From: JAZKFT01 sp043760535
GTDB lineage: Bacteria; Bacteroidota; Bacteroidia; Chitinophagales; Chitinophagaceae
Assembly: GCA_043760535.1 (NCBI GenBank)
Contig: JAYUOV010000246.1
Span: forward strand, 1-9,713
DNA length: 9,713 nucleotides
Direction of reading: 5' to 3'
The notes beneath the pieces were generated by a model. That model had not been told where the DNA came from. It made no database searches and saw nothing but the letters and a program-made list of their open reading frames with translations. The position numbers were made by a program, and so were the translations under genes. Shown here in pieces: positions 6,260 to 9,713 of the stretch (positions within the stretch are counted from its first letter, which is position 1; every line of letters starts with the position of its first letter).

Positions 6260-7057
6260 TTGTACAGTCCTTTTAAATTAGCCAAAAGATACCTGAAATA
6301 TTACCTAACTGCTTCTAATGGTAAGGGGCATGGTACACATTCGCCGTTTGTTTTTGATTTTATTATTAATGTGCTTAACGACAAAAGACATTTTTATGCT
6401 TACGAACAAATAGAGGCGTTGAGGGCAGATTTAAAAAATGATGCAACACCCATAATTGTAGATGACTACGGTGCAGGTTCAGTAGTTTCAAAAACAAAAA
6501 ACAGGCTGGTAAAAGAAATTACCAATAGTGCATTGAAGCCAAAAAAGTTTGGACAACTCATGTTTAGGCTGGTAGATTATTACAACCCGAAAACCATAAT
6601 TGAATTAGGTACATCGCTTGGTATTACAAGTGCATATCTGGCTAAAGCAAGCAGTGCTGCAAAGGTTATTACTATGGAAGGTGCTCCGGCTATAGCTGCC
6701 ATTGCACAACAAAATTTTGAGCAACTGGCTTTAAAAAATATTGAATTAGTGTTAGGTAATTTTGATGAAACACTTGAATCAATATTACAAAAAAATACAC
6801 CATTCGATCTGGCATTTGTAGATGGTAATCACCGCAAAGAACCCACGCTACGATACTTTGAACAATTGATGAAACACAGCCATGAATACACCATATTAAT
6901 ATTTGATGATGTGCATTGGAGTAGCGAAATGGAAGCCGCCTGGGAAACCATTAAAGCTGATAATCGGGTAATGCTTACCATCGATTTATTCTTTATAGGG
7001 CTTGTGTTTTTTAGAAAAGATTTTAAGGTAAAACAGCATTTTACCATTCGGTTTTAA
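6260..7057 (+). CDS. Class I SAM-dependent methyltransferase, substrate unknown
   Basis: A 265-residue protein with a Rossmann-type methyltransferase core. The SAM-binding motif I is IIELGTSLGITSAYLA (113-128), an acidic ribose-contacting residue is Glu140, and the later strands carry FDLAFVDGNHRK (182-193, with Asp188-Gly-Asn-His) and ILIFDDVHWSSEM (212-224). The layout resembles O-methyltransferase-like families (Methyltransf_24 type). The N-terminal part includes GKGHGTHSPFVFDF (21-34), which I recall as conserved in Bacteroidota members. The start is TTG: an in-frame TAA lies four codons upstream, and no ATG occurs before residue 101, while the N-terminal region looks conserved. A catechol-type or other small-molecule substrate is guesswork. 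Confidence 0.85.
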   Translation: MYSPFKLAKRYLKYYLTASNGKGHGTHSPFVFDFIINVLNDKRHFYAYEQIEALRADLKNDATPIIVDDYGAGSVVSKTKNRLVKEITNSALKPKKFGQLMFRLVDYYNPKTIIELGTSLGITSAYLAKASSAAKVITMEGAPAIAAIAQQNFEQLALKNIELVLGNFDETLESILQKNTPFDLAFVDGNHRKEPTLRYFEQLMKHSHEYTILIFDDVHWSSEMEAAWETIKADNRVMLTIDLFFIGLVFFRKDFKVKQHFTIRF

Positions 7058-7121
7058 TGCTTTATCATTAAGGATGAAGGGAGAAAGGGTTACAAAGTTT
7101 TTTACATTAATTCGTTTAATA

Positions 7122-7451
7122 ATGGATATAGAAACGCTTCGCCAATATGCGTTGGCAAAACCCGATGTGGAAGAAGGTTTTCCTTTTGGGGCAACAGCTT
7201 TAGTATTTAAAGCCAAAGGCAAAATGTTTTTGCTGATGGCTATGGATGCACAGCCGTTTCAGTTTAATGTAAAATGCGATCCGGAATTAGCCATCGAACT
7301 TCGGGAAACCTATCCGCACCATATTTTGCCCGGCTACCACATGAATAAACAGCATTGGAATACCGTAATTACTGACGGGCATTTATCTTCAAAACAACTA
7401 AAGGAATTTATTGATGCTTCGTACAATTTGGTGGTAGGGAAAAAGAAATGA
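7122..7451 (+). CDS. MmcQ/YjbR family protein
   Basis: A 109-residue protein of the MmcQ/YjbR family, small single-domain proteins with a CyaY-like fold that are often annotated as DNA-binding, with no firmly known role. Visible signatures are the N-terminal helix MDIETLRQYALAKPDVEE, the strand region PFGATALVFKAKGKMFLLM (21-39), and the family signature GYHMNKQHWNTV (71-82). The ATG at 7122 is preferred. An upstream in-frame ATG at 7074 would add 16 residues (MKGERVTKFF...) that do not look like the family. It follows the methyltransferase by 64 bases in the same direction, so co-transcription is possible. Bases 7156-7249 are duplicated exactly at the window end. Confidence 0.9.
   Translation: MDIETLRQYALAKPDVEEGFPFGATALVFKAKGKMFLLMAMDAQPFQFNVKCDPELAIELRETYPHHILPGYHMNKQHWNTVITDGHLSSKQLKEFIDASYNLVVGKKK
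7156..7249 (+). repeat. 94-base segment of the yjbR-like gene duplicated at 9620-9713
   Basis: This internal segment (about codons 12-43 of the MmcQ/YjbR gene) is identical base for base to the last 94 bases of the window, in the same orientation. Identity begins sharply: the preceding bases are G here and T at 9619. Confidence 0.95.
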
Positions 7452-7483
7452 ATGGTTTGTTTAAGTGTTGTTTTCCTACCAAT

Positions 7484-9256
7484 TTACTTTTTCTTTTTCA
7501 GAAATCGATCCATAAATCCTTTGCCACTTGCAGTAAGCCTGTTGTGCGATGTTAAATAATGAATCACCTTATGCTCCAACCAGTGGTGGAGCGGTAATAA
7601 TACGGCTGCCAATGCTATCATAAACGCTAGGTCTTTCCATGGCTCACCATTTGTAAAACTGTAAATGTTTTTCTTAAAAATGAGGAAAATAAACTCAAAA
7701 AACATCAGGAATGCAAAGAAGCCCACCAGCTTAATGGTACTGGCCGATACTTTAAACATACCCATGGTAACCATTACTACAAACAAGCTTACAATGCCTA
7801 TAACAATAAGCATGTATTGAATATTGTTTCGCTTATTCTTAGTTTCTAAGGCTTCTTTTTCCAGCCGTTCCTGCCGCTGTTGTTCGGCCGTTACTTCCAC
7901 CTGTATCAGGTCTTTTTCCTTACCTAATTTATCCAGGCTGTCTTTGTATGTGTGGTTCAGATTATTAAAATATAGTGCCTGCTTATAATCCCCTTTTAGT
8001 TGGTACAAAGTGTCAAGCTCTTTTGCCACACTGCCCATTGTTTGCAGTTCGCCTATGGTGTCGCATATTAATTTCGCTTTTGTAAAGTATTCTACAGCTT
8101 TGTTGTTTTCACCCGTTTTTTTATACATTAAACCCAACTGATAATAATAAGACATTCTGCTACCCTTGTTTACATCATTTTCAAAAATGGGTGCCACTTT
8201 ACTATAATAATATCTGGCAGAGTCGAACCTACCCAATTGCGAATAAATAAAGGCATACGATTGGTCTATAAAATAACCATAGTTAAGAGCTTCAAAAAAG
8301 GTCTTTAATTCCGGATGGCCATTAAAAAAAGTCAAGGCTTTTTGCGGCTGATCGCTTCTTAAATAGTTATTCACAATGCTTTGGTACACCAGTGCTTTTA
8401 GCGGACTAAAGCCTGCAGAGTCTGCAATCACCAAAGCTTTTTCATAATTGCGCATGGCCATATCATAGCTTTTTTTATAAGCATAAATATCTCCCAGCCT
8501 GTTAAGGTCTTGTACTTTAACAAGTGCAGCCTGTCCGTAACGGTTGAATTGTAGACCAAGAACTTTGGTTTGGTAATCAATGGCCTTATCATAGGCTTCT
8601 ATACCTGTATAAAACACGGATAAAGATTCATATCCAAGCCGCAAGAGTGCTTTGTTTTTCAGATCTTCAGCAATGCGTACACTTGCCATATAATTGCGCA
8701 AGGCCAGCAGTTTTTCATTTTTGCCAAGATATACCGAACCTAATTCCAGATAAACCCTTGCCGAAAGACTATCGTTTTTGATACTGCCAACATAGCTGTA
8801 AGCCTGGTTACAATAGTTTAAAGCTTTTTCTATCTCTGGTATCATCCGGCTTAATTCCGACATATATAAATAGGCCGCAACCATTTGCTCATCCAAACCG
8901 TTTTGGCGGGCCAAATCCAGTGCCTGCTTATAGTAGTTAAATGCTTTGTCTAAATTCTCTTTTCGGCCGGCTAGCATACTATACCGTTCGCCGTTTGCCA
9001 GCAGTGCCTTGAACATCAATTTTCTGTCACGGCTCGTTTCCGCCACTTCTGTTAATTGCTGGCCATACTTATCGGCTTCGGCAAGGTTGGTAGTCATTAA
9101 AGTACGGCTAAGCCTCGATAAATGTTCTATTTTTTCTTCATTCGTAGTGGCCCTGCTTAAGTAAGCTTTAATAGTATCCGTTAGTGCATTTTGAGATTGT
9201 GAAAATGTTATTAGGTAAATAAAGGATGTTAAAACGATAACCAGTATTTTTCTCAT
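7484..9256 (-). CDS. TPR-repeat protein with signal peptide, coiled coil and three C-terminal membrane segments
   Basis: A 590-residue protein. A signal peptide occupies residues 1 to about 20 (MRKILVIVLTSFIYLITFSQ). Residues 40-435 are helical TPR-type repeats, for example DKAFNYYKQALDLA (103-116), YDKAIDYQTKVLGL (222-235), YDMAMRNYEKALVIA (264-278), FDSARYYYSKVAPI (344-357) and NNKAVEYFTKAKLIC (384-398). A charged coiled coil at about 440-478 leads into membrane segments near 479-500, 507-527 and 543-559, and the protein ends in a basic tail (FLKKKK). The plan recalls Bacteroidota TPR sensors that carry a histidine kinase or LuxR-type output after the coiled coil, but no such domain is visible here. 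The TPR part is probably periplasmic. It lies 36 bases after the CPBP gene in the same direction and converges on the yjbR-like gene with a 32-base gap. Function unknown. Confidence 0.85.
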   Translation of the reverse strand: MRKILVIVLTSFIYLITFSQSQNALTDTIKAYLSRATTNEEKIEHLSRLSRTLMTTNLAEADKYGQQLTEVAETSRDRKLMFKALLANGERYSMLAGRKENLDKAFNYYKQALDLARQNGLDEQMVAAYLYMSELSRMIPEIEKALNYCNQAYSYVGSIKNDSLSARVYLELGSVYLGKNEKLLALRNYMASVRIAEDLKNKALLRLGYESLSVFYTGIEAYDKAIDYQTKVLGLQFNRYGQAALVKVQDLNRLGDIYAYKKSYDMAMRNYEKALVIADSAGFSPLKALVYQSIVNNYLRSDQPQKALTFFNGHPELKTFFEALNYGYFIDQSYAFIYSQLGRFDSARYYYSKVAPIFENDVNKGSRMSYYYQLGLMYKKTGENNKAVEYFTKAKLICDTIGELQTMGSVAKELDTLYQLKGDYKQALYFNNLNHTYKDSLDKLGKEKDLIQVEVTAEQQRQERLEKEALETKNKRNNIQYMLIVIGIVSLFVVMVTMGMFKVSASTIKLVGFFAFLMFFEFIFLIFKKNIYSFTNGEPWKDLAFMIALAAVLLPLHHWLEHKVIHYLTSHNRLTASGKGFMDRFLKKKK

Positions 9257-9292
9257 GTTGCCAAAATAATACGTTTCTGTTTATTATGAATA

Positions 9293-9619
9293 TTATGTTT
9301 GAAATCCAATGCTTTTTTTGCCATTAGCTAAATCCATTTGCATCCCTTTACTTTCATACACACCTACTAAAACGCCCACCAAAACCACATTTACCACCAT
9401 ACTCAATACAGACCCTTCAAAGCCAAAAGCCCCGCCAGTCCAAAGATTTGGGCCGGTTACATTTTGTGTAAGCAATGGTTGCAGATTGATGCCGCTTACC
9501 TCGTAACCCAGTACCGAGCCCATAAAAAAGTTCCAGCCAAAGTGTAAGAAAATGCCAAACCACAGGTTTTTGGTATAGATGTAATTGATGCCCAACATCA
9601 GCCCGCCAATAAATACTTT
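9293..9619 (-). CDS. CPBP-family membrane protein (putative intramembrane protease), C-terminal part only
   Basis: About 108 residues of the C-terminal end are present. The sequence KVFIGGLMLGINYIYTKN followed by LWFGIFLHFGWNFF matches the last conserved block of CPBP (Abi, CAAX-protease-like) proteins: the glycine-rich helix and the HxxxN motif (His26 and Asn30 counted from 9619). A further membrane segment, VLSMVVNVVLVGVLVGVY, follows. The EExxxR and FxxxH motifs that complete the active site would lie upstream and are not in the window. The frame stays open to a start codon at 9658, but those 13 codons are the antisense of the duplicated yjbR segment and are not credible CPBP sequence, so I end the genuine part at 9619. 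Whether the gene is truly broken or only cut by an assembly junction is unknown. The TPR gene follows 36 bases downstream. Confidence 0.75.
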   Translation of the reverse strand, partial: KVFIGGLMLGINYIYTKNLWFGIFLHFGWNFFMGSVLGYEVSGINLQPLLTQNVTGPNLWTGGAFGFEGSVLSMVVNVVLVGVLVGVYESKGMQMDLANGKKSIGFQT

Positions 9620-9713
9620 CAAAACCCGATGTGGAAGAAGGTTTTCCTTTTGGGGCAACAGCTTTAGTATTTAAAGCCAAAGGCAAAATGTTTTTGCTGA
9701 TGGCTATGGATGC
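9620..9713 (+). repeat. Exact 94-base copy of an internal yjbR-like gene segment at the window end
   Basis: Identical to 7156-7249, reading in the same orientation and running off the window. It interrupts the CPBP gene. It codes for part of the MmcQ/YjbR protein (from about Lys13 to Asp42) with no start of its own. The abrupt edge, perfect identity and position at the very end suggest an assembly or library junction, or overlap at a graph branch point, rather than a functional second gene. Confidence 0.9.

Noticed and set aside
6986..7222. Minus-strand frame beginning MPLALNTKAV, also found at 9417-9686
   Set aside because: The two frames share their first 21 residues only because both are antisense to the duplicated 94-base yjbR segment. 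Neither resembles a protein family.
7452..7483. Bidirectional terminator between the convergent yjbR-like and TPR genes
   Set aside because: The 32-base gap has T-rich stretches but no inverted repeat that I can find.
1..9713. Defence island, toxin-antitoxin, prophage or novel multi-gene system
   Set aside because: All well-supported genes are metabolic, membrane or single-domain housekeeping types. The CPBP fragment alone, although the family was once called Abi, is not evidence of a defence system.

Overview
The window looks like a piece of a Bacteroidota genome, most likely of the Chitinophagaceae type. This is inference from the style of the sequence: moderate GC, almost no Shine-Dalgarno sequences, intergenic spacers packed with short heptad-like and palindromic repeats, a TPR protein with a signal peptide, and protein sequences (ThyA, FolA, the small methyltransferase) with a Bacteroidota flavour. 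No rRNA, tRNA, CRISPR array, transposase or phage gene was found.

Layout. Positions 1-378 hold no gene but carry a REP-like cluster of inverted and direct repeats and an AATGAC-type tract. On the minus strand, 4476 down to 379 is a three-gene molybdenum hydroxylase cluster: a Tat-exported [2Fe-2S] subunit (PaoA-like), an FAD subunit with the extra cysteine-rich insertion of the PaoB type, and the molybdopterin catalytic subunit (PaoC-like). The first two genes overlap by 4 bases. The third is separated by a 277-base spacer filled with a structured GC-rich element and a short palindrome. The expected product is a periplasmic three-subunit aldehyde (or related substrate) oxidoreductase.

A 245-base divergent spacer leads to the plus-strand genes thyA (4722-5537) and folA (5649-6152). 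These form the thymidylate cycle: ThyA makes dTMP and dihydrofolate, and FolA regenerates tetrahydrofolate. They are followed by a class I SAM-dependent methyltransferase of unknown substrate with a TTG start, and by a MmcQ/YjbR-family protein. Spacers between these genes again hold simple repeats or a palindrome.

The right end (minus strand) has a secreted or membrane TPR protein with a C-terminal coiled coil and three membrane segments. Upstream of it is the C-terminal part of a CPBP-family membrane protein (putative intramembrane protease). That gene is cut at 9619/9620, where the last 94 bases of the window repeat, base for base, an internal segment of the yjbR gene (7156-7249). This is most simply an assembly or library junction, although a real duplication cannot be excluded from the window alone.

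I see no clear new defence or mobile system. The most notable signals are the repeat elements at gene borders (one supplies the stop codon of the FAD subunit gene), the structured element inside the oxidoreductase operon, and the 94-base duplicate at the window end.
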